A stretch of 64,000 bases of DNA from Caulobacter sp031457805 (GCF_031457805.1 NZ_JAVDXI010000005.1:1-64000), one strand, 5' to 3'. Shown: positions 1-7,054, counted from the stretch's first letter. Translations and numbers: made by a program. Notes: generated by a model from the letters alone, not told the origin.

Positions 1-108
1 TATCCGAGGGGCTGGAGGCTCAGGCTCTGCGACTGTTCGCATTCGCCGGGCGACTAACCGTAAGTCATACGACTAACCCCCACACCTCAAAATCGTTTGT
101 GGGGCCGT

Positions 109-297
109 TTACTCCGCCTTCTTGCTGCTCTTGGCGGCGATCCGCTGGGCCTCTTCGACCGCATCAAGCATCTGGTCGAGGGCCTTGCGGATGAAGGCGG
201 CGCGGCCCTTCTCGCCGACGATCGCGTCCAGGCGGGCCAGGGCCTTGGCGTCAATGCTGATGTGCGTTCGGATGTAGTCGAGGCGTGGCCTGCCCAC
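109..297 (-). CDS. RHH DNA-binding protein 1
   Basis: Small protein of about 62 residues with the ribbon-helix-helix pattern: an N-terminal strand after a GRPRL start, then a helix containing LARLDAIVG, then FIRKALDQML. It probably acts as a dimeric repressor or antitoxin-like regulator; the family is inferred from pattern only. I chose the GTG at 297 over the ATG at 327 because GGGAGGG lies just upstream, the protein then begins with the same GRP motif as its two paralogues at 977-1153 and 1633-1812, and a conserved upstream block then falls at the same distance as in the second gene. No toxin gene is adjacent, so a solo regulator is more likely than a toxin-antitoxin pair. Confidence 0.7.
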   Translation of the reverse strand: MGRPRLDYIRTHISIDAKALARLDAIVGEKGRAAFIRKALDQMLDAVEEAQRIAAKSSKKAE

Positions 298-336
298 GTC
301 GCCCTCCCTGGTCGAGGGCTTCACCATAGCGGCAAG

Positions 337-365
337 GCGTAAATAGACGGCGCCGAGAATTGACG
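337..365 (-). promoter_or_regulatory. Conserved upstream block of RHH1
   Basis: A roughly 30-bp block (CGTAAATAGACGGCGCCG, then AATTGACG) closely matches 1191-1220 upstream of RHH2. It starts about 40 bp upstream of the GTG at 297. On the minus strand it contains CTATTTAC, which resembles the Caulobacter -10 element. It is probably promoter plus autoregulatory operator (inference). Confidence 0.4.
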
Positions 366-752
366 ACCAAAATGGGGCCGTTTATAACGGCGGCTGTTCA
401 GATCCTTCCCACACGCCAGCGGGGACGCGGGAAGGTCGGGCGAGTGGCGACACCGTCCTAATCATGTGCTGGGCGAGCGCCGGGGGCTTCCGCTGGGAAC
501 CTGGACGTGCCGCAGGAAGAGAGGGAAGGCCTCCCTCCCAGAAGGTGGAAAGCCTTCACCAGTTCCGGCCGCAAGGCCACAGAGTTTTCGGCGACCTACG
601 GCGCTTCGGCGCTCAAGCCGGTGAAGAGGTTGATCACCTCGGAGGCCGCGTGAAAGGGGTTCCGGCCCCGGAAATCTCGGAGGGCGCTGCGGGTACGGGC
701 ATGGTCGCCAACGCCGCAGAGTGCTCGACCGCTCGGTTCGTCCGGCGGAGAT

Positions 753-960
753 AGATCCCGTGCGAACGGGGAGGGTTGATGGAAGCTCCGTGGATGTGGG
801 CGACCGGACTTCCCCTAGTAGGCCTGCAGCGCGGCGGTGCGCTGTCCACTAGGCGCCGGGTGTGACGGCGTCAGAGGCTTAGGCCGCGCCGGGGTGAAAT
901 CCCCCGGCAACCTCACCAGCATCACCTAAAAAGCCCAATCCGCCGCTGGATAAAAGGCGG
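753..960 (+). repeat. Structured 208-bp repeat, copy 1 (candidate RNA element)
   Basis: Nearly identical to 1405-1612: the first 194 bases match exactly, with only three differences, all at the right end. It can fold into successive hairpins: CCCGT/ACGGG closing a GCGA loop; nested CCTAGT/ACTAGG enclosing CAGCGC/GCGCTG; CGCCG/CGGCG; and GCCGGGG/CCCCGGC around a GAAA-containing loop. GNRA-type loops on the plus strand suggest a plus-strand RNA. It ends 16 bp past the stop of RHH2, convergent to that gene. I do not recognise the family. Confidence 0.85.
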
Positions 961-976
961 GGGTAAGAGGCGCAGC

Positions 977-1153
977 TTATTCGCGGCGGTCGCGGGCCTT
1001 CACGGCAGTTTCCGCCACCCGTAACGCGCCCTCCAGCGCCTCGCGGATGAAGTCCGATCGCTTCTGCGCCCCGACCAGGGCGTCGATCCGATCGGGCATA
1101 TCGGCGGGAAGGTTCACCGATACGCGCTTCACATTGAGAGATGGGCGGCCCAT
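977..1153 (-). CDS. RHH DNA-binding protein 2
   Basis: A 58-residue ribbon-helix-helix protein beginning MGRPSLNVKRVSV, followed by a helix with RIDALVG and a second helix FIREALEGAL. The ATG at 1153 follows AAGGAGT at good spacing; a GTG two codons earlier is less likely. By eye it is roughly half identical to RHH3 (1633-1812), yet the non-coding repeats beside the two genes are almost identical. Likely a small DNA-binding autoregulator of this element. No partner toxin is next to it. Confidence 0.75.
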   Translation of the reverse strand: MGRPSLNVKRVSVNLPADMPDRIDALVGAQKRSDFIREALEGALRVAETAVKARDRRE

Positions 1154-1190
1154 CGGCACTCCTTTGACCAGGCCGCAGGGTAAGCGAAAA

Positions 1191-1220
1191 CGGTAAATAG
1201 GAGGCGCCGCATATTGACGG
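1191..1220 (-). promoter_or_regulatory. Conserved upstream block of RHH2
   Basis: CGGTAAATAGGAGGCGCCG followed by ATATTGACGG parallels the RHH1 block at 337-365. It starts 38 bp upstream of the RHH2 ATG, against 40 bp for RHH1. Conservation of both sequence and spacing supports a shared promoter or operator. Confidence 0.4.
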
Positions 1221-1404
1221 CGTAACCTGCGCTGGATATGCCTTCATTCGAAACGACGCCCGCAAGGGCAGCGTGCTGAAGCTCCGACTAGGGTTGGCGA
1301 TGGCCTCCCAACCAAGCTTTACCCGGTCCCACGTCGGACAAGGCCGGGGTCGAGGTGGCCGATATGATTGCCTGCGGGGACGGGCTTAGCCATCAATCCC
1401 CGGA

Positions 1405-1612
1405 AGATCCCGTGCGAACGGGGAGGGTTGATGGAAGCTCCGTGGATGTGGGCGACCGGACTTCCCCTAGTAGGCCTGCAGCGCGGCGGTGCGCTGTCCA
1501 CTAGGCGCCGGGTGTGACGGCGTCAGAGGCTTAGGCCGCGCCGGGGTGAAATCCCCCGGCAACCTCACCAGCATCACCTAAAAAGCCCAATCCGCCGCCG
1601 GATAGAAGGTGG
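1405..1612 (+). repeat. Structured 208-bp repeat, copy 2
   Basis: Direct repeat of 753-960 with an offset of 652 bp and the same predicted hairpins. The left boundary is abrupt: the flanks of the two copies are unrelated immediately before AGATCCCG. It lies 20 bp past the stop of RHH3. Sharp edges plus far higher identity than the flanking genes suggest a recent copy event, gene conversion, or strong constraint on an RNA or recombination structure. Confidence 0.85.
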
Positions 1613-1632
1613 GCGTCTAGGCGCCCCCACAG

Positions 1633-1812
1633 TCAGCCCGCCTGGTCGGGGTCGGCGGCCTTCTCGGCCTCGGCCTTGACCAGCGCGGCCTCGATCGCCT
1701 GGCGGATAAATCCCGACCGGCGATGCTGGCCCACAACCGCGTCTATCCGCTCCAGGATCTCCGGCGTCAGCTGAACGCCTACCTGCTTCACGTTGAGTTT
1801 AGGTCGCCCCAT
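1633..1812 (-). CDS. RHH DNA-binding protein 3
   Basis: A 59-residue gene beginning MGRPKLNVKQVGVQL, with helix RIDAVVG and then FIRQAIEAAL, so a third member of the ribbon-helix-helix set. The ATG at 1812 follows CAGGAGAT, a very good ribosome binding site, and the reading frame stays open to the TGA at 1633-1635. It is divergent from the integrase gene, whose start at 1885 is only 72 bp away, so it may repress that gene as well as its own (inference). Confidence 0.75.
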   Translation of the reverse strand: MGRPKLNVKQVGVQLTPEILERIDAVVGQHRRSGFIRQAIEAALVKAEAEKAADPDQAG

Positions 1813-1884
1813 AATTGTATCTCCTGTTATCCGCCGGCCCGAGCCGCAAGGGTTAAACCTTACGGTTTATATCCGGTTAAGGAC
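1813..1884. promoter_or_regulatory. Divergent RHH3/integrase control region
   Basis: A 72-bp intergenic region with three related short motifs: GGTTAAAC, CGGTTTATA and CGGTTAA. They resemble CGGTAAATA upstream of RHH2 and CGTAAATA upstream of RHH1. This is a good candidate for a cluster of RHH operator half-sites overlapping both promoters. Confidence 0.4.
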
Positions 1885-2709
1885 ATGGAACAGGAACGCA
1901 CCTTCAAGGCCGCCGCCGACAGCTACGTCCAGCACGGCGGCGAGCAACGCTACCTTTCACCCCTTGTTGCGAGGTTCGGCGCCGAGCTGGTTACGGCCAT
2001 CACGCCGCTGCAGGTCCGCAACGCGGCGATCGACATGCTGCCCAACGCTGCGCCCTCGACGCGGAATCGCCAGATCATCACCCCGACCCGGGCGGTGCTC
2101 TACCACGCGCATGATCTGGGCTGGCGCCTGCCGGCCAGGATCCGGCTCTTCCCGGCGCCGAAGCAACGCAAGACGGTCCCGGCCAATCGGCGCTGGCTGG
2201 AACGGTTTGTCGACCAGTGCGACGCGGATGGCCTCAAGCACCTGGCCGCGCTGGCCCTGATGATGAACCTGACGGGCGCACGGGTCTCAGAAGCGATCGC
2301 GCTCGAGGGCCAGGATGTCGATCTGCGCCAGCGCACGGCCATGCTGGTCAAGACCAAGACCGACGTCATGAGCCTGCGCTATCTGCCCGACCACCTGGTG
2401 GAGCGGATCCGCGAGCTGGATCCTCGGCCGGGCGTCCGGGTGTTTCGCTACACCAGCCGGTTTTCGGTCAACGAGCGGATCGCCGCCGTGTGCAGGCGAG
2501 CGGGCCTGCCCTACAAGTCGTCGCATACGGTCGGCCGCCATGCCTTCGCGACCAACGCCTTGAACGCCGGTGTCTCGGTCCGCGTCGCGATGGACGCCGG
2601 TGGTTGGAAGTCTTCAACCATCTTCCTTGAGACCTATGCCCACAGCCTTAACGCGGGCCGGACCGTGATGGATCGGTTCAACGCCATTCACCAGCAGGAC
2701 CAGTGCTGA
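1885..2709 (+). CDS. Tyrosine recombinase (phage-type integrase)
   Basis: A 274-residue site-specific recombinase that would integrate or excise the element. Catalytic residues in order: Arg133 in GARVSEA, a hairpin Lys near 156, His214 and Arg218 in HTVGRHAFATNAL, Trp241 in GGWKSS at the second His/Trp position, and nucleophile Tyr251 in LETYAHS. The ATG at 1885 follows TTAAGGAC. An open frame extends back to 1723, but that part is antisense to RHH3 and lacks integrase features. It is compact for the family, with a short N-terminal core-binding region and no obvious arm-binding domain. Confidence 0.9.
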   Translation: MEQERTFKAAADSYVQHGGEQRYLSPLVARFGAELVTAITPLQVRNAAIDMLPNAAPSTRNRQIITPTRAVLYHAHDLGWRLPARIRLFPAPKQRKTVPANRRWLERFVDQCDADGLKHLAALALMMNLTGARVSEAIALEGQDVDLRQRTAMLVKTKTDVMSLRYLPDHLVERIRELDPRPGVRVFRYTSRFSVNERIAAVCRRAGLPYKSSHTVGRHAFATNALNAGVSVRVAMDAGGWKSSTIFLETYAHSLNAGRTVMDRFNAIHQQDQC

Positions 2710-2754
2710 TGTGGCCCCGCGAACCGCCCTAGTGCTTGAAAGGAGACAAGGCCC

Positions 2755-3138
2755 ATGGCCGACAACTCGGGGGATCCCCAGCTGATGACCCTGCTGGGAA
2801 AGCTCGCGCCGATGACGCCAGGCGTCGCCGGCGCGGTGCTGTCTCTGGCCTTCGGCGAAAAGCTGACGGTAAGGGGCAAGACGCTGAGCGTCGTCATCGG
2901 CCTGGCGGCTGCGCTGTGGATCGCCCCGGCGATCGTCGCAGTCTCGAGCGCCTTGTGGCCCTGGGGGCGCTTCCCGATGGAGCTGGGCAGCGCGGTGACC
3001 TTCCTGACGGGCCTGCTGGGCATGATCGCCTTGGCGGGTTTGGCCCAGGCGGTCGGCAAGTACTCGGGTGATCCGCTGAAGCTTATCAAGTTCGAGGTCG
3101 GCGGCTTTCGGATCGGCAGCAACACCGGGGAGGGCTAA
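2755..3138 (+). CDS. Putative holin, first membrane protein of lysis cassette
   Basis: A 127-residue protein with probable membrane segments around residues 20-35, 42-65 and 78-100 and a short polar C-terminus. Size, hydrophobic pattern and position directly ahead of an endolysin and spanins suggest a holin or holin-associated protein. The start follows AAGGAGAC. It is separated by three bases from a second membrane protein, so the genes are surely co-transcribed. I do not recognise a specific holin family. Confidence 0.6.
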   Translation: MADNSGDPQLMTLLGKLAPMTPGVAGAVLSLAFGEKLTVRGKTLSVVIGLAAALWIAPAIVAVSSALWPWGRFPMELGSAVTFLTGLLGMIALAGLAQAVGKYSGDPLKLIKFEVGGFRIGSNTGEG

Positions 3139-3141
3139 GCC

Positions 3142-3435
3142 ATGCTGCTCTGGATCGGAATCGTACTGACGGCGGCGATTGTCGTAGTGATCGTCGCAGT
3201 GGTGGCCTTGGGCTGGGTTGATCATCTGAGCCAAGCCCAGCGCTTGGGCCTGACGGCGATCGCCGGCGGGCTGATCTGGGCGGGCCCGCGCCGCGCCATG
3301 GCTCTCGACCCGGGCCTTGGCGATATCTTCCTGCTGGCGGGCCTATTGACCTTCCTGCTGGCCACATTCTGGCGCGAGCTCTGGATCCATCTCGACGCCC
3401 TGGACGGCCAGGCCGACGGCCGCATCGGCCGCTAG
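3142..3435 (+). CDS. Putative second holin or antiholin
   Basis: A 97-residue protein with a very hydrophobic N-terminal segment (about 2-24), a weaker middle segment and a third near residues 65-82, ending in a polar tail. It follows the preceding membrane protein after three bases and precedes the M15 endopeptidase. Paired small membrane proteins in a lysis cassette often act as holin and antiholin, but which is which cannot be told here. Confidence 0.55.
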   Translation: MLLWIGIVLTAAIVVVIVAVVALGWVDHLSQAQRLGLTAIAGGLIWAGPRRAMALDPGLGDIFLLAGLLTFLLATFWRELWIHLDALDGQADGRIGR

Positions 3436-3498
3436 CCTTTAGTGGCTCTGCGAGCGCCGCTCGCAATTCCCCTCAAACTGCACAAAGGAGGCCGCGCC

Positions 3499-3942
3499 AT
3501 GCAGATGAGCGCGCACTTCACGCTGGCCGAAATGACGGTGAGCGCAAACGCCCAGCGCCTGGGTCTCGATAACACCCCTCCCCCCGACATCATCGCGCGC
3601 TTGAAGGTCGTCGCCGCGCAAATGGAGCGCGTCCGCGAGGCGCTGGGCGGCAAACCGGTGAGGATCACCAGCTGCTACCGCTCGCCGGCTGTGAATCGCG
3701 CTGCAGGGGGCGCGAAAGCCTCGGCGCATCTCGAGGGCTGGGCGGTTGACTTCGTCTGTCCTGAGTTCGGATCTCCGCTCGCGATCGCGCAGCGCGTGGC
3801 CCGGTCAGCCATCAGCTTTGACCAGCTGATTCATGAGCATGGCGTGTGGGTCCACATCAGCTTCGATCCGCGCCGGCGGGGCCAGCTGCTGACGATCGAC
3901 AAGGGCGGCACGCGCGAAGGCCTGCATGAGGCGCGTCGATGA
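3499..3942 (+). CDS. M15 family peptidase, probable endolysin
   Basis: A 147-residue zinc D,D-peptidase predicted to cut peptidoglycan cross-links. The signature SAHLEGWAVDF gives His77 and Asp84 as zinc ligands, and His119 in VHISF is the third; SCYRSP at 58-63 is also typical of the family. The ATG at 3499 follows AAAGGAGG. There is no signal peptide, so export would rely on the holin-like proteins upstream. The stop overlaps the start of the next gene (ATGA-type overlap at 3939-3942), indicating translational coupling within the lysis operon. Confidence 0.85.
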   Translation: MQMSAHFTLAEMTVSANAQRLGLDNTPPPDIIARLKVVAAQMERVREALGGKPVRITSCYRSPAVNRAAGGAKASAHLEGWAVDFVCPEFGSPLAIAQRVARSAISFDQLIHEHGVWVHISFDPRRRGQLLTIDKGGTREGLHEARR

Positions 3943-4373
3943 TCGCCGCCGGCATGGCGCTGCGCGCCGCGCCCTGGGCGTTGGCGATCGGGCTTGGCCT
4001 GTTGGCCCTAAATCAGCACGACCAGCTGGTGACCTGGCGCCTCAAGGACAAGGACCAGCAGGCGCGCGAATACAACCTCCGCCGCGACGTCGCCGACCGC
4101 GATCGCCAGATCCTGGACCGTGCCGCCGGCGAAGCCGACGATCGGGGCCAGGCTGACAGGTCGTGCGTCGCCGAGATCTCCTCCGCATTTCAGAAGGGCG
4201 TGGCTGTCGGCCGCGCGATCAACCATGCGAAAACACCGACTGCTGCCGCTCCTGGCCGTCAGCCTGCTGCTGGCGGCGTGCTCGACTACCGGCAAGCCTG
4301 GGAAGTCGACGCCTTCAAGCCCGCTGCCCCCGGATCCGCCGCCGGCAGCGATCTGCGCGCCCCTCGAGGCTGA
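3939..4373 (+). CDS. Rz-like inner-membrane spanin
   Basis: A 144-residue protein with one N-terminal membrane anchor (about residues 5-23) followed by a charged, helix-forming stretch rich in Asp, Arg and Gln around 35-75. This is the layout of an i-spanin, which spans the periplasm and fuses membranes at the last step of lysis. Its 5' end overlaps the endolysin by four bases. Its 3' part contains, in another frame, the start of a lipoprotein gene at 4225, the classic nested Rz/Rz1 arrangement. Confidence 0.7.
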   Translation: MIAAGMALRAAPWALAIGLGLLALNQHDQLVTWRLKDKDQQAREYNLRRDVADRDRQILDRAAGEADDRGQADRSCVAEISSAFQKGVAVGRAINHAKTPTAAAPGRQPAAGGVLDYRQAWEVDAFKPAAPGSAAGSDLRAPRG

Positions 4374-4569
4374 ACCCCTGCCGCCCGCCGGCGTCGATCG
4401 GGATCTGGTCTATCAGGCGATCGTGGCGGCCCTGGGCGACGAGGCGGCCGTGGCCTTCCTGCAGTGGCGCGAAAGCGATTGGCCCGCCTGGGCGCGGCGC
4501 GGCTGGCGGCGCCTCGAGCAGGGCCAGGCGCGCTGTACGCCGCCGCCCGAGATCCGAAAACGACCCTAG
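4225..4569 (+). CDS. Rz1-like outer-membrane lipoprotein spanin
   Basis: A 114-residue lipoprotein whose first 149 bases lie inside the Rz-like gene in a different frame. The signal peptide ends in the lipobox LLAAC with Cys19, followed by a Pro-rich segment (about 30-52), as expected for an o-spanin. Its C-terminal half is longer than classical Rz1. The start at 4225 is chosen because it gives a textbook lipoprotein signal; an upstream ATG at 4120 would bury it. It probably pairs with the upstream spanin. Confidence 0.7.
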   Translation: MRKHRLLPLLAVSLLLAACSTTGKPGKSTPSSPLPPDPPPAAICAPLEAEPLPPAGVDRDLVYQAIVAALGDEAAVAFLQWRESDWPAWARRGWRRLEQGQARCTPPPEIRKRP

Positions 4570-4634
4570 CCCGGCGTCGGCCGGGCCGATCAACACACCA
4601 GGTGCTCGCCTCAATGGCTCGAGCGCTCCAACAA

Positions 4635-4668
4635 AGCCCCGCCGGCTCGCGCTGGCGGGGCTTTTTTA
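4635..4668 (+). terminator. Terminator of lysis cassette
   Basis: Perfect 9-bp stem AGCCCCGCC/GGCGGGGCT with a 10-base loop, followed by a run of T. It is a strong intrinsic terminator on the plus strand. Confidence 0.9.
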
Positions 4669-4816
4669 TTGCGCTCGGCGGCTCTCTATCGAGCTCGGCC
4701 GCGCCACCCTCGCCGCCGTTCGGCTAGCCCCTCTTCAAGCGCCAGGCAGGACCAGGTGCTGAAGGGGCAACTGCTCGCCGCCTATCCCCCGCACCCCCTG
4801 GTTTGATTTGAACGGC

Positions 4817-4840
4817 ATCTGGCGAAGTGGTTCGCCAGAT
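4817..4840. repeat. Perfect inverted repeat near the tRNA
   Basis: ATCTGGCGAA, then GTGG, then TTCGCCAGAT: a perfect 10-bp inverted repeat with no T run after it, so not a terminator. About 170 bp from the tRNA 3' end, it could be a recombinase or excisionase site of the element. Confidence 0.5.
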
Positions 4841-5008
4841 CCTTACAGGCACACAGCACGCGGCATCGGTCGCCGCGCTCTATTCGGGCCGCGCGGCCGC
4901 CGTGAGGCCGCGAAGCTGGGAACCAAACTGGGAACCAACGCAGGAAATGGCCTACTCTGGACGTCCGTCGAGGTCGTCTAACGTGCTGATTTTGCTTGGA
5001 AAAGGCGA

Positions 5009-5083
<75 letters not shown>

Positions 5084-5192
5084 GCCGAAGCGATCCGAAG
5101 CGTCTTCGAGAAGACGTCCCGGCCGGGAAGGTGTGGGGGTATAGCGGCGGCTCGCGGACTGCGCAAGCCGCCTGTCGAAACTTTTTCTCGGG

Positions 5193-5549
5193 TCAGGCCG
5201 CCATCATCTTTTCGACCTCGGCGACGAGGTCGCGCAGGTGCACGGGCTTGGACAGCACCTTGGCGCCGGCGGGGGCGCGGTCCTGGGCCGAGAGGGCCAC
5301 GGCGGCGAAGCCGGTGATGAACATGATGCGCAGGGACGGGTCGCGCGCGGCGGCCTGGCGGGCCACCTCGATGCCGTCCATGCCGGGCATGACGATGTCG
5401 GTCAGCAAGAGGTCCCAGGGATGGTCCAGATGCTGGACGGCCTCTTCGCCGTCGGCGCAGGCCTGGACTTCGAAGCCGGCGCGTTCCAGCGCTCGGGCCA
5501 GGAAGCCCCGCAGGGAATCGTCGTCTTCGGCGAGGAGGATGCGGGCCAT
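5193..5549 (-). CDS. cpdR: CpdR single-domain response regulator
   Basis: A 118-residue stand-alone receiver domain. It shows acidic residues at 8-10 (AEDD), phospho-acceptor Asp51 in LLLTDIVMPGMDG, and Lys in VLSKPV. Length, sequence and the D51 position match Caulobacter CpdR, which in its unphosphorylated form primes the ClpXP protease for polar localisation and degradation of cell-cycle substrates; CckA-ChpT dephosphorylates or phosphorylates it. The ATG at 5549 gives exactly this length. The open frame continues upstream without similarity. It is divergent from an N-formylglutamate amidohydrolase gene. Confidence 0.93.
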   Translation of the reverse strand: MARILLAEDDDSLRGFLARALERAGFEVQACADGEEAVQHLDHPWDLLLTDIVMPGMDGIEVARQAAARDPSLRIMFITGFAAVALSAQDRAPAGAKVLSKPVHLRDLVAEVEKMMAA

Positions 5550-5701
5550 GGGGTCACGTGTCCGGGTCAAGATCGTCGATAGAGGATCCACCTTAGCGTC
5601 ATGTCCGTAAATCGGGGATGAACCTAAACGTCGCGGCTGTGGATGGTTCGACCACGGCGATTGCGATTTGACCCCGCGCCGCGAGCCTTCGATGATGAAG
5701 C

Positions 5702-6628
5702 ATGAGCGCGTGGCGGCCCCTTTCAACGGATGAGCTTTCGACCCCGCCGCTGGAGACCTTTGGCGGGCCGGCGTTCGAGGTGCTGCGCGCCGCGCCCGCC
5801 GGCGCGCCCGCGCCGACCGGCCTTGTGTTCGCCTCGCCCCATTCGGGCAGCGTCTATCCGGCCGACATGGTCGCCGCCGTTCGCCTGCCGCTCGACACCC
5901 TGCGCGCGTCCGAGGATGCGTTCGTGGACCAGATCATCGGCGCCGCGCCAAGTCGGGGGGTGAGCGTGGTCCGGGCCCGCTTCGCCCGCGCGTATGTCGA
6001 TCTGAACCGCGAGCCCTGGGAGCTGGACCCCGCGATGTTCGACGAGGATCTGCCCGACTACGCGCAGGGCCGATCGGCGCGCGTCGCCGCAGGCCTGGGA
6101 ACCATCCCGCGCCTCGCCGGCGAAGGTCGACCGATCTATGGCCGCAAGCTGTCGTTCGGCGAGGCCAAGGCGAGGGTCGAACTGGCGCACCGTCCCTATC
6201 ATGACGCGCTGGATCGGCAGTTGGCCGCTGCGCGCGCGGCGCACGGCGCGGCCATCCTGATCGACTGGCACTCGATGCCGGCCGCCGCCGCGCGGGGCCA
6301 GCGCTCCAGGACGGGCGGCGCCTGCGACATCGTGCTGGGCGACCGCTTCGGCGCGGCCTGCTCGCCGAAGCTGACGGCTCTGGTCGAGCGGGAGCTCGAA
6401 GCGCTGGGCTATAATGTGGTCCGCAACGCGCCTTACGCCGGTGGCTACACCACAGAGCACTACGGGCGCCCCGCCAGGCGGACTCACGCCCTGCAGATCG
6501 AGATCAATAGGGCGCTCTATATGGACGAGACCACCCGCGAGCCGACCGAAGGGCTGGCGAGGCTGACGCGCGACGCCGAGACCTTGACTCTCGCCCTCGC
6601 CGGCATGGATCTGGGTGCCTTGCGCTGA
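5702..6628 (+). CDS. N-formylglutamate amidohydrolase family protein
   Basis: A 308-residue enzyme of the N-formylglutamate amidohydrolase family, which releases formate and glutamate in one route of histidine degradation; related members act on other N-acyl amino acids. Family features seen: FASPHSGSVYP near residue 45, FARAYVDLNREPWELD near 95-110, LIDWHSMP in the middle and a late HALQIEINRALYMDE motif. No other hut genes are nearby, so the true substrate is uncertain. It is divergent from cpdR with about 150 bp between the starts. Confidence 0.85.
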   Translation: MSAWRPLSTDELSTPPLETFGGPAFEVLRAAPAGAPAPTGLVFASPHSGSVYPADMVAAVRLPLDTLRASEDAFVDQIIGAAPSRGVSVVRARFARAYVDLNREPWELDPAMFDEDLPDYAQGRSARVAAGLGTIPRLAGEGRPIYGRKLSFGEAKARVELAHRPYHDALDRQLAAARAAHGAAILIDWHSMPAAAARGQRSRTGGACDIVLGDRFGAACSPKLTALVERELEALGYNVVRNAPYAGGYTTEHYGRPARRTHALQIEINRALYMDETTREPTEGLARLTRDAETLTLALAGMDLGALR

Positions 6629-6637
6629 GCCGGCGAT

Positions 6638-7054
6638 CTAGCGAGTCGCGCCCTCAAGTGGCGGCAGGGCGAAGCGGATGGTGATTCCCGACAGGCGGCG
6701 GGAGACCTGCACCGCGTTCGCCCCCGACACATCGACCTGATAGTAGGTCATCGCGACCAGAGCCGCGCCGCCAAAGCCTAGCCCTCGGGGGTTCTCCGCG
6801 GTGACGGCGCAGTCGCCCAGGCTTCCATCCCGCCGGATCGTGCATTGCGCCGTCGCCGCGCCCTCGACGCCGGCTCTGCGCGCCGTGGCGGGGAAGAGTT
6901 GCGCCAGGAGTTCGGGACTGGGAGCCTTGAGCACCTTCAGAGGCGGCGGCCTGCTCTGCGGCGCGCTGTTGGATGGCGCCTGAGCGGCGCCAGGCCCGGC
7001 CCATAGCGCCAAGGCCGCCAAGGCGACGGCGGTGATCCCGCGTTTGCGACCCAA
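6638..7054 (-). CDS. TonB C-terminal domain protein, exported
   Basis: A protein of about 138 residues with a signal peptide (GRKRGITAVALAALAL..GAAQA) and a TonB-C-like domain over the last 90 residues, including AQCTIRRDGSLGDCAV and a GFGGAALVAM helix. I prefer the TTG at 7054 because GGGGGGAG lies just upstream and it puts the signal peptide at the N-terminus; a frame open to 7114 also uses TTG. It lacks the N-terminal anchor and Pro-rich spacer of true TonB, so it may be a periplasmic TonB-like accessory protein. Confidence 0.65.
   Translation of the reverse strand: MGRKRGITAVALAALALWAGPGAAQAPSNSAPQSRPPPLKVLKAPSPELLAQLFPATARRAGVEGAATAQCTIRRDGSLGDCAVTAENPRGLGFGGAALVAMTYYQVDVSGANAVQVSRRLSGITIRFALPPLEGATR

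Larger units (their letters stand above)
298..976. other. Non-coding stretch between RHH genes 1 and 2
   Basis: This 679-base stretch holds the conserved upstream block of RHH1 (337-365), a perfect palindrome CCGTTTATAACGG at 378-390, and the first copy of the structured repeat (753-960). Between 470 and 660 the minus strand reads as two short coding-like pieces separated by an in-frame TAG. They may be remnants of a lost gene, but I recognise no family and the evidence is weak. Confidence 0.5.
1154..1632. other. Non-coding stretch between RHH genes 2 and 3
   Basis: It holds the RHH2 upstream block (1191-1220) and repeat copy 2 (1405-1612). In 1221-1404 I see no credible gene. Confidence 0.6.
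4570..5008. other. Element right end between lysis cassette and tRNA-Val
   Basis: No gene is supported here. The stretch holds the lysis-operon terminator (4635-4668), a perfect 10-bp inverted repeat at 4817-4840, and a doubled CTGGGAACCAA around 4916-4938. The element/chromosome junction is expected near the tRNA 3' end at its right edge. Confidence 0.5.

Noticed and set aside
464..754. Open frame of 96 codons on the plus strand
   Set aside because: Arg/Gly-rich composition, no ribosome binding site, overlaps the region leading into the structured repeat.
753..960. Group II intron fragment (GTGCG near the left end, GAAA loop near the right end)
   Set aside because: Only 208 bp, no domain V sequence, no reverse transcriptase. 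The match to the GTGYG start is too short to mean anything.
753..1612. Integron-type attC cassettes
   Set aside because: The elements follow small genes like cassettes do, but no GTTRRRY/RYYYAAC core pair is visible and the recombinase lacks integron integrase features.
753..1612. CRISPR array
   Set aside because: Two long repeats with a gene between them; no short regular spacers and no cas gene.
109..1812. Toxin-antitoxin systems
   Set aside because: RHH proteins are often antitoxins, but no toxin-sized partner gene is adjacent to any of the three.
5553..5701. CtrA box (TTAA-N7-TTAA) upstream of cpdR
   Set aside because: Looked for because cpdR is a cell-cycle gene; no such motif is present in this interval.
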